From the NCBI RefSeq assembly GCF_018531125.1, contig NZ_JAHDSY010000001.1: a stretch of DNA of 64,000 nucleotides; one strand, written 5' to 3'. The stretch is from Canibacter zhuwentaonis. Its GTDB lineage: Bacteria; Actinomycetota; Actinomycetes; Actinomycetales; Microbacteriaceae. This document shows, piece after piece, positions 40,383 to 47,944 of this stretch (position 1 is its first letter; each line of letters begins with the position of its first letter). The notes under the pieces are model-generated. The model made no database searches, had not been told where the DNA came from, and worked only from the letters and a program-made list of their open reading frames with translations. The translations under genes were made by a program, and so were the position numbers.

Positions 40383-41774
40383 TTATAGTTCACGCTTGCA
40401 TGATCTAATATTTATGCACGACTGGCTATGCAGCCCCGTGATTCCGAGGATGCGCGGCCTGTTTACGCTGTGAGCGTAACCCGCGTTTATCGTCTTAATT
40501 CGCTCAAAAAAATCTTTTTTGTTGTTCACCTGCATAAATCTGTGCAGCAGTAGGCAGGCGATAATCGGGAACACAATCGCCACTCCCACAGTCGCTTGCC
40601 TTCCAATGCCGTACTCAGAAAACACCCCGGCAGCCAGCGCGGATATTGGAATTACAGCCAAAATGATGGTCTGAATAATGCCTAAAACACCTGCCTGCTT
40701 GTTTTTGGGAACAATTTTTTGGCGGATGGTGCGCTCAACAACTACGGCGGTTAACACGGAGTAGTCAAGGATGCCAAGACCTAGCGCGAGCACTGCAAAG
40801 GAGAATACCGGAGTGAAAAAAGCCGCGCCCCAGATTATCGCTACAGCAACAGCGGATGCGATATTTGCGGCCATAATAATAGTTGCCGAGCCAAAACGCC
40901 GCTCAAGATAGGGTATTGCTTTAGGAGCTGTTAAACTGAGCAGAATTCCAGGCAGTGAGGTAAGACCGTAAATAGCTATTGGCATTTCAAGCTGTTTTGT
41001 TGCGTAAGGAGCCAGCAGTGTTATTACAACACCGATTGCAATGTTCGTCAGCAGCGCGTTGATAATTAAAACCCGCAGCGTTTCAACTTTTAGAACATAC
41101 TTAAGGTTTTCAATAGCCGCCGCGAGGGTGTTTTTGTTTATCGGGGTGCTGTCGGCGGTATCGGCGTGCTCGCCGTCAACTTTTAGGCTGATTTTCTGTT
41201 TTGTTAGACGGCGTGACATGACCAGAATACCGATTGCGTTAGAGATCGAACTTATCAGGTTGAGCAAAACCACCGCAACAAATCCGAGGCGGGATAACAG
41301 CACTGGACCTATGAGCTCTCCCGCAGAAGCGGTCACCGTCTCTGCGGTTTCTGTGAGCGAGTTTGCCTTTGTGAGCGAATCTTCGGGAACTATGCGTGGA
41401 ATAAGGGAGGCAATAACCAGGTTGTAAAATAGTGAAAGGGCTTCAACGCAAAAAGCAACAAAAATAAACAGCGGCAGTGGCAGGCTGTTGTTTAACAGTG
41501 AAATAAGCAGAAATAAGAGCAGTAGCGCGCGGGCTAGGTTCGTGAGTTGCAATGATATTGCGCTGGCTTTTCGATCCGCCACAGAACCTAGCAGTGCTGA
41601 GAGCAGCCCGGGCGCGGCACTGAGAATTGCCATTATTACCCCGACTGTTGCGTCATCGGCGTTATAAGTGCTGATTGCGACAAGGGGAATAACGAATAGA
41701 TACGCGGCGGTTGCAACATCCGAGATTGAGTCTCCAAGCCACAGCGGATAAAAAGCGGATAATGGTTTTTTCAT
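40383..41774 (-). CDS. MFS efflux-type transporter
   Basis: A 463-residue membrane protein with about twelve hydrophobic segments, resembling the MefA/TetV-like and enterobactin-exporter MFS branch (start LWLGDSISDVATAAYLFVIPL; LLGSVADRKA near 62). Base composition is more AT-rich than the flanking genes, as for a transferred gene. Its ATG overlaps the TGA of a 34-codon ORF (ATGA), so translation may be coupled to that remnant, which lies beside a G10 tract. Substrate unknown. Confidence 0.82.
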   Translation of the reverse strand: MKKPLSAFYPLWLGDSISDVATAAYLFVIPLVAISTYNADDATVGVIMAILSAAPGLLSALLGSVADRKASAISLQLTNLARALLLLFLLISLLNNSLPLPLFIFVAFCVEALSLFYNLVIASLIPRIVPEDSLTKANSLTETAETVTASAGELIGPVLLSRLGFVAVVLLNLISSISNAIGILVMSRRLTKQKISLKVDGEHADTADSTPINKNTLAAAIENLKYVLKVETLRVLIINALLTNIAIGVVITLLAPYATKQLEMPIAIYGLTSLPGILLSLTAPKAIPYLERRFGSATIIMAANIASAVAVAIIWGAAFFTPVFSFAVLALGLGILDYSVLTAVVVERTIRQKIVPKNKQAGVLGIIQTIILAVIPISALAAGVFSEYGIGRQATVGVAIVFPIIACLLLHRFMQVNNKKDFFERIKTINAGYAHSVNRPRILGITGLHSQSCINIRSCKREL

Positions 41775-41875
41775 TGTGAGGGTTTTTTCTTAGCGCTAAA
41801 AATTTCTTTTATTATTTCAGGAGAGTAATCTTCTTGGTCCTTGTCATCAGGATATCCGGCGGCAATAAAAAACAT
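41771..41875 (-). CDS. Short ORF (34 aa) upstream of and coupled to the MFS gene, possible gene remnant
   Basis: On the minus strand ATG 41875 begins MFFIAAGYPDDKDQED and ends at a TGA overlapping the MFS ATG. The IAAGYPDD stretch resembles the C terminus of nitroreductase-like proteins. A run of ten C (minus strand) lies immediately before the ATG, and an in-frame TAA lies a little further upstream. The piece is probably the tail of a lost gene that still delivers ribosomes to the MFS gene. Confidence 0.4.
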   Translation of the reverse strand: MFFIAAGYPDDKDQEDYSPEIIKEIFSAKKKPSQ

Positions 41876-41876
41876 T

Positions 41877-41886
41877 GGGGGGGGGG
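41877..41886. repeat. G10 homopolymer tract
   Basis: Ten consecutive G on the plus strand between the divergent MFS and prmC genes. Long G/C tracts are slippage-prone and in some bacteria act as on/off switches. Confidence 0.7.
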
Positions 41887-41922
41887 TCTCTAATAATTCT
41901 ATTACAGCGCGCGGTTACCCGT

Positions 41923-41935
41923 TAAAATCGCTTGT
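41923..41935 (+). promoter_or_regulatory. Leaderless promoter of prmC
   Basis: TAAAAT at 41923-41928 ends seven bases before ATG 41936, with no ribosome site, so the mRNA should begin at the start codon. Confidence 0.6.
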
Positions 41936-42940
41936 ATGGTAGCCGAGTTTTTTGCTGACCGCGCAGGCGATGCGCGTGCCGCTGGGTCTGTTGAGTCGTG
42001 TAGACTTGCCGAGCCTGCACCGCTCGCCGCGCCCGAGGTGTCCGTCAATCTCGCAAAGCCCGTCACGCTTGCCGCTCCCGCAGCACTCGCCGCGGCTGAG
42101 CGCGAGTTGCGCCGCGCAGGTGTGCCAAGCCCCGCAGCAGACGCGCTGCAACTGCTCGCGATGGCGCTCGGGGTTTCGCCCGGGCAGGCGCGGGTTGCTG
42201 TTGCGCTCGAGCGCAATCTAACACTTGAGCAACACCAGAGTTTTAGGGCAATGCTACAGCGCCGGTGTGCGCGCGAGCCGCTGCAGCACATTCTCGGCAG
42301 AGCCGCTTTTTATAACATTGAGCTAGAGGTGGGAGAGGGAGTTTTCACGCCGCGCCCAGAAACCGAACAGCTGCTGGAGTGCGCGCTCAAAATGCTTGCT
42401 AACTTCACCGCGCCGCGAGTGCTTGATTTCTGCGCCGGCAGCGGCGCAATAGGCTTAGGCGTGGCCGCTAACCGCGCCGACGCAAAAGTGTTCGGGGTTG
42501 AACAAGATCCGCGCGCTGCCGCATACGCGCGCCGCAATGCTGAGCGCCTGCGCTGCAATAATTTTTCGCTGGTTGCGGCAGATATCACAGAGCTTGCACA
42601 AACCGCCCCTGAGCTGTTTGCCCCGGGATCTTTTGATGCGGTGCTGAGCAATCCGCCGTATATCCCGCAGCGCGATATTCCGGCAGATCCAGAAGTGACA
42701 GAGTACGATCCGCCCGCTGCGCTGTACTCCGGAGCTGACGGGCTCGATCTAATTCGCGTGATTGTGCCGCTGGCCGCGCAGTTGGTGCGCGCGGGAGGGC
42801 TTGTTGCAATTGAGCACACCGAACAGCAGGGTGCGCAGGTCTGCGAGTTGCTGCGGCAGAGCGGATTCGAGCGCGCCGCAACTATGCCGGATCTCGCCGG
42901 GCGCGCTCGTTTTTCTGTTGCGTTCAGCAGTCAAGCATAA
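41936..42940 (+). CDS. prmC: Release factor glutamine methyltransferase
   Basis: Methylates the GGQ glutamine of RF1 and RF2. It has 334 residues. An unusual Ala/Pro-rich N-terminal extension (about 1-50) precedes the helical domain. The Rossmann domain carries motif I DFCAGSGAIGLG near residue 163 and the catalytic NPPYIPQ near 239. GVFTPRPETEQLL near 134 is a family signature. The RF1 gene lies about 5 kb upstream, as in other bacteria, though cys and transporter genes now intervene. It is followed by tsaC after ten bases, with a separate -10 box. Confidence 0.95.
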   Translation: MVAEFFADRAGDARAAGSVESCRLAEPAPLAAPEVSVNLAKPVTLAAPAALAAAERELRRAGVPSPAADALQLLAMALGVSPGQARVAVALERNLTLEQHQSFRAMLQRRCAREPLQHILGRAAFYNIELEVGEGVFTPRPETEQLLECALKMLANFTAPRVLDFCAGSGAIGLGVAANRADAKVFGVEQDPRAAAYARRNAERLRCNNFSLVAADITELAQTAPELFAPGSFDAVLSNPPYIPQRDIPADPEVTEYDPPAALYSGADGLDLIRVIVPLAAQLVRAGGLVAIEHTEQQGAQVCELLRQSGFERAATMPDLAGRARFSVAFSSQA

Positions 42941-42950
42941 AATAGGTATC
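42938..42950 (+). promoter_or_regulatory. Leaderless promoter of tsaC
   Basis: TAAAAT at 42938-42943, overlapping the prmC stop codon, ends seven bases before ATG 42951. No ribosome site is present. Confidence 0.55.
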
Positions 42951-43640
42951 ATGTCTGAGCTGTTTAACTGTAGCCTGTCCGAGCAAATGCTGCAGGGTTT
43001 TCGTGCCGCGCGCGCGGCGCTTGGCAGGGGGGAGCTTGCGGTGCTGCCAACAGACACGGTCTACGGGGTAGCGGCGGATGCTTTCAACTCCGCAGCGGTG
43101 CAAAAGTTGATCGCGGCAAAGGGTCGCACCAGGCAGAGCCCGCCGCCGGTGCTGGTTAGTTCGGTGCAGACTGTGCACGCTCTCGCGGCAGATGTTCCCG
43201 CGCAGGTGTTGCAGCTGACTGAGCAGTTCTGGCCCGGTCCGCTCACAGTTGTGACGCTTGCACAGCCGTCGCTAACATGGGATCTGGGCGATACTTTTGG
43301 CACGGTTGCGCTGCGGATGCCGAAGCATGATTTCACGCTGCAGCTGCTCGCAGAAACCGGGCCTTTGGCGGTTTCATCAGCCAATTTGCACGGCGCAAAA
43401 CCGGCGCTTACAGCGGCAGAATCGCGCGAGCAGCTAGGCGATAGCGTTGCGGTGTATCTTGAAACCGGGCGGGTTGCAGGAGACGGCACAGCATCCACAA
43501 TTATTGATGTGACTGCGTTAAACAAGCAGCAGGAAAGCGCGGATCAGCCCGCTTTGCCCGTCATAAAAATCTTGCGTAGCGGCGCAATTACGGCGCAGCA
43601 GTTGGCGGATGCTTTACCGCAGGTTTTGATAGAGCGGTAA
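42951..43640 (+). CDS. tsaC: Threonylcarbamoyl-AMP synthase (Sua5/YciO/YrdC)
   Basis: Makes threonylcarbamoyl-adenylate for the t6A37 modification of ANN-decoding tRNAs. The 229-residue protein from ATG 42951 has the family start LPTDTVYGVAADAF near residue 36, the KGR segment, and the PGPLTVV motif near 95. PLAVSSANLHG lies near 143. An upstream extension of the frame into prmC is a shadow. The C-terminal Sua5 domain is absent, as in the short TsaC form. Confidence 0.93.
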   Translation: MSELFNCSLSEQMLQGFRAARAALGRGELAVLPTDTVYGVAADAFNSAAVQKLIAAKGRTRQSPPPVLVSSVQTVHALAADVPAQVLQLTEQFWPGPLTVVTLAQPSLTWDLGDTFGTVALRMPKHDFTLQLLAETGPLAVSSANLHGAKPALTAAESREQLGDSVAVYLETGRVAGDGTASTIIDVTALNKQQESADQPALPVIKILRSGAITAQQLADALPQVLIER

Positions 43641-43648
43641 CAAAGCCG

Positions 43649-44773
43649 GTGGAATATTATATAGTCGCCATTGTTTCGGCACTGGTAACCTGGATTTCAT
43701 CGGCTGTCGTGCTTAAAATTGCAAAGCGCAAAAAGTGGCACGCCGAGGTGCGCGAGCGCGACGTGCACAGCATACCAACCCCGCGGCTTGGCGGAATTGC
43801 TATGTTTTGTGGGCTTATTGCCGCGGTTGTTGCGGTGTATTTCGTTCCGATAGTGCGCGACACGCTGCGCAACGACACGGCGGTTTTTGGGGTTTTAACG
43901 GCCACCTGTCTAATAGCGGTGGTGGGCATTATTGACGACATCTATGACATCGATTGGATGTTGAAGCTGGGCGCGCAGATTGGCGCAGCAAGTTTGCTTG
44001 CCTGGCAGGGCGTGCAGATTCTCTCGCTGCCTTTTGGTTCAACCCTGATTGTGGTCTCGCCGATTGTGAACCTGGTGCTAACAGTGCTGCTGATTGTCGC
44101 GGTTATGAACGCGGTTAATTTTATTGACGGTCTTGACGGGCTCGCCGCCGGGTTCACCCTTATTAGCAGCGGGTTCTTTTTCGTTTACACCCGCATTCTG
44201 GCGGATACTGCGGGGCAAAACTCGGCAATAACCTTTGCCGGTCTAATCGCGGCAAGCACCTTCGGTATGTGCCTTGGGTTTCTGCCCTGGAATCTGCACC
44301 GTGCAAAACTCTTTATGGGCGACACCGGCGCACTGCTCGTCGGGTTTCTGCTGGCGGCTGCAACGATCTCGGTCACCGGGCAGTTGAATCCCGGCGCGCT
44401 CAACCAAAAACTCGTGCTGGCCAGCTACATCCCAATTATTCTGCCCTTTGCGCTGCTGCTGCTGCCGCTGGCAGATATGCTGCTCGCCGTGATTCGCCGC
44501 ATTCGCGCCGGGCGCAGCCCGTTCAAGCCGGATCGCAAGCACCTGCACCACAAACTGCTCGATTACGGGCACTCGCACCTGCAGGTCGTGATTATCTTCC
44601 ACCTGTGGACGGTCACTATCGCGTTGTCGTGCCTGCTCGTGTTTGTGCTGCAGAGCTTTCTGCTGCCCGCAATCATTTTTATCAGCGGATTGCTGCTCTG
44701 CCTTTTAATAACGGTTTTGCCAGCGCAGAGGGTTGTTGCTAAACTGCGTACAAGGCGTGAATCTACGGTATAG
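43649..44773 (+). CDS. wecA: Undecaprenyl-phosphate GlcNAc-1-phosphate transferase (WecA/TagO-like)
   Basis: Polytopic membrane enzyme that transfers a sugar phosphate to undecaprenyl phosphate to start cell-envelope polymer synthesis. It has 374 residues, about eleven membrane segments, and the MraY/WecA-family motifs: RLGGIAM near residue 47, GIIDDIYDIDWM near 91, NFIDGLDGLAAG near 155, GDTGAL near 223, and the HLHHKLLD HxH-type loop near 296. GTG 43649 lies eight bases after tsaC. In related genomes it likewise precedes the ATP synthase operon. Confidence 0.93.
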   Translation: MEYYIVAIVSALVTWISSAVVLKIAKRKKWHAEVRERDVHSIPTPRLGGIAMFCGLIAAVVAVYFVPIVRDTLRNDTAVFGVLTATCLIAVVGIIDDIYDIDWMLKLGAQIGAASLLAWQGVQILSLPFGSTLIVVSPIVNLVLTVLLIVAVMNAVNFIDGLDGLAAGFTLISSGFFFVYTRILADTAGQNSAITFAGLIAASTFGMCLGFLPWNLHRAKLFMGDTGALLVGFLLAAATISVTGQLNPGALNQKLVLASYIPIILPFALLLLPLADMLLAVIRRIRAGRSPFKPDRKHLHHKLLDYGHSHLQVVIIFHLWTVTIALSCLLVFVLQSFLLPAIIFISGLLLCLLITVLPAQRVVAKLRTRRESTV

Positions 44774-44790
44774 TTGCTTGCGCGACAGGT

Positions 44791-44810
44791 GTGCTAGCTA
44801 ATTCTAGCAC
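44791..44810. promoter_or_regulatory. Inverted repeat upstream of atpI
   Basis: GTGCTAG (44791-44797) and CTAGCAC (44804-44810) form a perfect 7-bp inverted repeat separated by six bases, 18 bases before the atpI ATG. It could be an operator or a small RNA hairpin; no T-run follows. Confidence 0.45.
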
Positions 44811-44828
44811 GGTGAAAGGACTGAATGG

Positions 44829-45305
44829 ATGTTTGATTCGGATAACTCTCTGGCGGATAAGGACGGGCAAACTGTGCTGCCAACTTCGCAGCCGATTTTG
44901 AAGAAAATAGTTGTTTATGGGCTGTTTTTAGTGCTCGGTCTTGGTATCGCAGCTGGGGTTGTCGGGTGGGTTATATCAAGCCAGTTTGGTTTTATTGCGG
45001 CCGTTGCGGGCGCGGCTGTTGCCGGGGTTTTTATGTCATTTACCGCCGGTGCGATGGTGTTTGCGAATCGGTTTATGCACAGCGCCAGTTACGTGCAGGT
45101 TCTATTCGGGTGTGTGCTGGGCGCGTTCTTTTTGAAAATTGTGTTTTTTTTGGTCACCGCGTTTCTTGTGAAGGGCACTGCCTGGCTTGATCCGAAAGTC
45201 TTTTTTATTACGGTTGTTGTTGGCGTTGCGCTGTCGCTGCTGCTTGACCTGCTGGTTATTTTGAAGCATAAGCTTCCTGCCGTGAGCGATGTGCAATTGC
45301 ACTAG
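44829..45305 (+). CDS. atpI: ATP synthase accessory protein I-like membrane protein
   Basis: A 158-residue protein with four membrane segments (about residues 28-50, 55-80, 93-115, 122-145), directly upstream of atpB. Sequence conservation in this family is weak; the assignment rests on position, size and topology. GAAAGGA precedes the ATG by about eight bases. AtpI-type proteins aid c-ring assembly. Confidence 0.75.
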   Translation: MFDSDNSLADKDGQTVLPTSQPILKKIVVYGLFLVLGLGIAAGVVGWVISSQFGFIAAVAGAAVAGVFMSFTAGAMVFANRFMHSASYVQVLFGCVLGAFFLKIVFFLVTAFLVKGTAWLDPKVFFITVVVGVALSLLLDLLVILKHKLPAVSDVQLH

Positions 45306-45433
45306 CGGCTGACGCTCGCTGCTAAAATCTGTTATTATTGTTATGTGTGCGTGTTTAGCGGGTTGTATCCCGTGAGCCAGGAACTGACTTTAGCCCTCTA
45401 ACTTTAAGGAGAAACACACTGTTAGCTAACACT

Positions 45434-46240
45434 GTGCAATTCGCCGCTGATGCATTTATGTTTGTAGATGACAACGGCGGCTTTCATTCTCCTTCGCTGG
45501 AGGAGTTCTTCCCCGAGGTGTTCCTGTTCGCAGGAACTCCTTTTGCGATCAACCGCATTATGCTGATTCGCTTCATTATGACGATCGCGGTTGTTGTTAT
45601 GTTCTGGCTTGGTACTCGTAATATGCGGCTTATTCCAAGCCGCGGTCAGTCTCTTGTTGAGATGGGGCTTGATTTTGTGCGAGTTAATATCGCAGAAGAA
45701 ATGCTCGGAAAAGTTGATGGTAAGCGTTTTCTGCCGATTCTGACATCGATTTTTTTCATTATTCTTGCGTTTAATTTCACGGGTATTATCCCTGGGTTCA
45801 ATATTGCAGCGTCATCGGTTGTTGGTTTGCCGCTTGTGCTTACTGCGGTGGCCTATGTTTCCTTTATGTACGCGGGTATTAAAAAAGCTCCTATCGGGTT
45901 CTTTCGCAATGCGCTGTTGCCGCCCGGGTTGCCCTGGCCTTTGTACTTTATTGTGACCCCTATTGAGTTGCTTTCAACGTTTGTTATTCGTCCTGCAACT
46001 CTGACACTGCGTCTGTTGATGAACATGGTTGTTGGTCACCTGCTGTTAGTTTTGCTTTTTGCCGCCACTCACTTCTTCTTCCTAGAGGGAGCGGGGTTTA
46101 TGAAAGCCCTTGGTGCTGGCACACTAGTTTTTGGTCTTGTATTTACACTATTTGAGATTCTCGTTGCCGTGTTGCAAGCCTATGTGTTTACTGTTTTAAC
46201 CACTGTCTACATCCAGCTAGCGCTGGCTGAAGAGCACTAA
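45434..46240 (+). CDS. atpB: ATP synthase Fo subunit a
   Basis: Membrane subunit forming the proton channels. From GTG 45434 it has 268 residues and about six membrane helices. The essential Arg lies in the IRPATLTLRLLMNMVVGH segment near residues 190-207. The AAGGAG at 45406-45411 is too far from GTG 45434 (22 bases). A CTG at 45419, in the same frame and seven bases after AAGGAG, is therefore a good alternative start and would add five residues. Confidence 0.94.
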   Translation: MQFAADAFMFVDDNGGFHSPSLEEFFPEVFLFAGTPFAINRIMLIRFIMTIAVVVMFWLGTRNMRLIPSRGQSLVEMGLDFVRVNIAEEMLGKVDGKRFLPILTSIFFIILAFNFTGIIPGFNIAASSVVGLPLVLTAVAYVSFMYAGIKKAPIGFFRNALLPPGLPWPLYFIVTPIELLSTFVIRPATLTLRLLMNMVVGHLLLVLLFAATHFFFLEGAGFMKALGAGTLVFGLVFTLFEILVAVLQAYVFTVLTTVYIQLALAEEH

Positions 46241-46289
46241 ACCAAACGGCGCTGCACTCGCTGCGCTTTTTAATCGGAAGGAAAAGAAC

Positions 46290-46523
46290 TTGCCAGTTCT
46301 CGCTGAAATTTCAGGTAACATCGCAACTGTAGGATACGGTCTTGCAGCTATCGGTCCCGCTATTGGCGTGGGTATTATCGTTGGTAAAACCGTTGAGTCC
46401 ATGGCTCGCCAGCCAGAAATGGCCGGTCGTTTGCAGGTGACAATGTTCATCGGTGTTGCGTTTACAGAGGCTCTGGCCTTCTTCGCTATCGCAACCCCGT
46501 TTATCTTCGCAGCAATTTCCTAA
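46290..46523 (+). CDS. atpE: ATP synthase Fo subunit c
   Basis: Proteolipid of the rotor ring: 77 residues, two hydrophobic helices joined by the polar loop ARQPE. The proton-carrying Glu lies in FTEALAFF near residue 60. No Na+-binding signature (extra Gln and Thr/Ser ligands) is evident, so it is proton-driven. It starts at TTG 46290 with GGAAGGAAAAG upstream. Confidence 0.95.
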   Translation: MPVLAEISGNIATVGYGLAAIGPAIGVGIIVGKTVESMARQPEMAGRLQVTMFIGVAFTEALAFFAIATPFIFAAIS

Positions 46524-46562
46524 ACAGCAAACCCAGACTCTGGTCTCGAAAGGGACGTTTAT

Positions 46563-47126
46563 ATGATTTATAGAAGTAGTAGTGCATTTGGAGCTGAGGG
46601 TGGTTCTGACAGCTCTTTTGGTCTGCTCTTGCCCGCAACTTACGACGTGCTGTGGTCTGCTGTGTGTTTTGCTGTTATTCTGATCTTTTTCTGGCGATCG
46701 GTGCTGCCTAAAATGCAGAAATTGCTCGATGAGCGTTCCGCTGCTATCGAGGGTAATATTGCGAAAGCTGACGAAGCTCAGGCGAAGGCAGAAGCGGCTC
46801 TGCAGGAATACACGGAACAGCTTGCAAGCGCGCGTGCTGAGGCGGGCGAGATCCGCGAAAACGCACGCTCTGATGCCAATAAAATTATTGCAGCCGCAAA
46901 AGCTGATGCAACCGCAGAACAGGAGCGGATCGTGCGCAACGCTAAAGAGCAAATCAAAGCCGAGCAGCAGAGCGCGAAAATTGCTCTGCGCAAAGAGGTT
47001 GGTGTGCTTGCAATTGATCTTGCATCACGCGTTGTTTCTGAGTCTCTTAGCAACGATCAGAAAGCTAATGCAATTGTGGATGATTTCCTTGTCGACCTTG
47101 AACAGGGTGAAATGGTAGCTAAATAA
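46563..47126 (+). CDS. atpF: ATP synthase Fo subunit b
   Basis: Peripheral stalk subunit of 187 residues. A short N terminus and one membrane helix (about 25-46) lead into a long charged coiled coil (about 50-165) binding delta. GAAAGGGACG precedes the ATG. Its stop shares a base with the atpH start (TAATG), indicating coupled translation and equal synthesis of the stalk subunits. Confidence 0.94.
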   Translation: MIYRSSSAFGAEGGSDSSFGLLLPATYDVLWSAVCFAVILIFFWRSVLPKMQKLLDERSAAIEGNIAKADEAQAKAEAALQEYTEQLASARAEAGEIRENARSDANKIIAAAKADATAEQERIVRNAKEQIKAEQQSAKIALRKEVGVLAIDLASRVVSESLSNDQKANAIVDDFLVDLEQGEMVAK

Positions 47127-47899
47127 TGGGAAGTGCTTCACGAGAATCATTAGCAGCTGTTGCACAGCAGCTCGGCAACACAACCGAGGCTGGTGTTGCT
47201 GGTGAGCTGTTGCAGGCTGCCGGTCATATGCGCAGTTCGCGCTCTTTGGCGGCAGCTCTTGCAAAACCAGTTGCAGAGCAGGAGAAAACCGATTTTGTGA
47301 ACGGTCTTTTTAAGACTCTTTCACGAAACGCTCGCGAGATTCTTGTTGCGGCAACTGTGTGTCGGTGGTCTAACACAGAAGAGTTAGTTAGCGGCGTTGA
47401 AAGCCTTGCTGTGCGCGCGGCCGCTGTTAACGCGCAGTATCTTGACGAGGAACTGCACGCGGCAGCGGAGGTGGTTGATTCGAGCCATGGTCTTGAACTG
47501 AACCTGGGCAGCAAGCTAATTGCAGCGCCGCTCAAGGCTCAACTCGCAAAAAAGGTATTTGGCGAAAAAGTTTCAGACTCTGCGCTGCGCATTATTGCCC
47601 ACTTTGTTGCATACCCTGCGGGTCGCAAGCTCTCTGTTGCGCTACGAGAAGCAGCGCACACCGCCGCTTTTCAAAACGGCTATGTGCTAGCCGAGGTTGC
47701 GGTGGCGAGCAAGCTAGACGAAACCCGTGCGGCACGCTTACAAGAGGCGCTGAGCAAAATCGCGGAGCAACCAGTTAAGCTACAAACAGTAATTGATCCA
47801 ACCCTGGTTGGAGGGGTGCGCGTAAAACTTGCTAACGAGATAATTGACGGTAGCATTAGCGCCCGCCTTGCTAACCTTAGACTTCAGCTAGCCGGATAA
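47126..47899 (+). CDS. atpH: ATP synthase F1 subunit delta
   Basis: Connects the b stalk to the alpha/beta head. The 257-residue length is the longer actinobacterial form. The family core lies in the C-terminal 180 residues, including PVKLQTVIDPTLVGGVRVKL near residue 212 and DGSISARLANLR near the end. It overlaps atpF by one base and lies 45 bases before atpA. Confidence 0.94.
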   Translation: MGSASRESLAAVAQQLGNTTEAGVAGELLQAAGHMRSSRSLAAALAKPVAEQEKTDFVNGLFKTLSRNAREILVAATVCRWSNTEELVSGVESLAVRAAAVNAQYLDEELHAAAEVVDSSHGLELNLGSKLIAAPLKAQLAKKVFGEKVSDSALRIIAHFVAYPAGRKLSVALREAAHTAAFQNGYVLAEVAVASKLDETRAARLQEALSKIAEQPVKLQTVIDPTLVGGVRVKLANEIIDGSISARLANLRLQLAG

Positions 47900-47944
47900 G
47901 GCAGCACAACTGGTCCGGTTTAACCGGCGAAATGAGGATACGAA

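Noticed and set aside
41771..41875. Functional nitroreductase gene upstream of the MFS gene
   Set aside because: Only 34 codons remain before an in-frame stop upstream, too short for the enzyme.
42762..42950. Upstream extension of tsaC into prmC
   Set aside because: The family start is at ATG 42951 with its own -10 box. The extension translates prmC out of frame.
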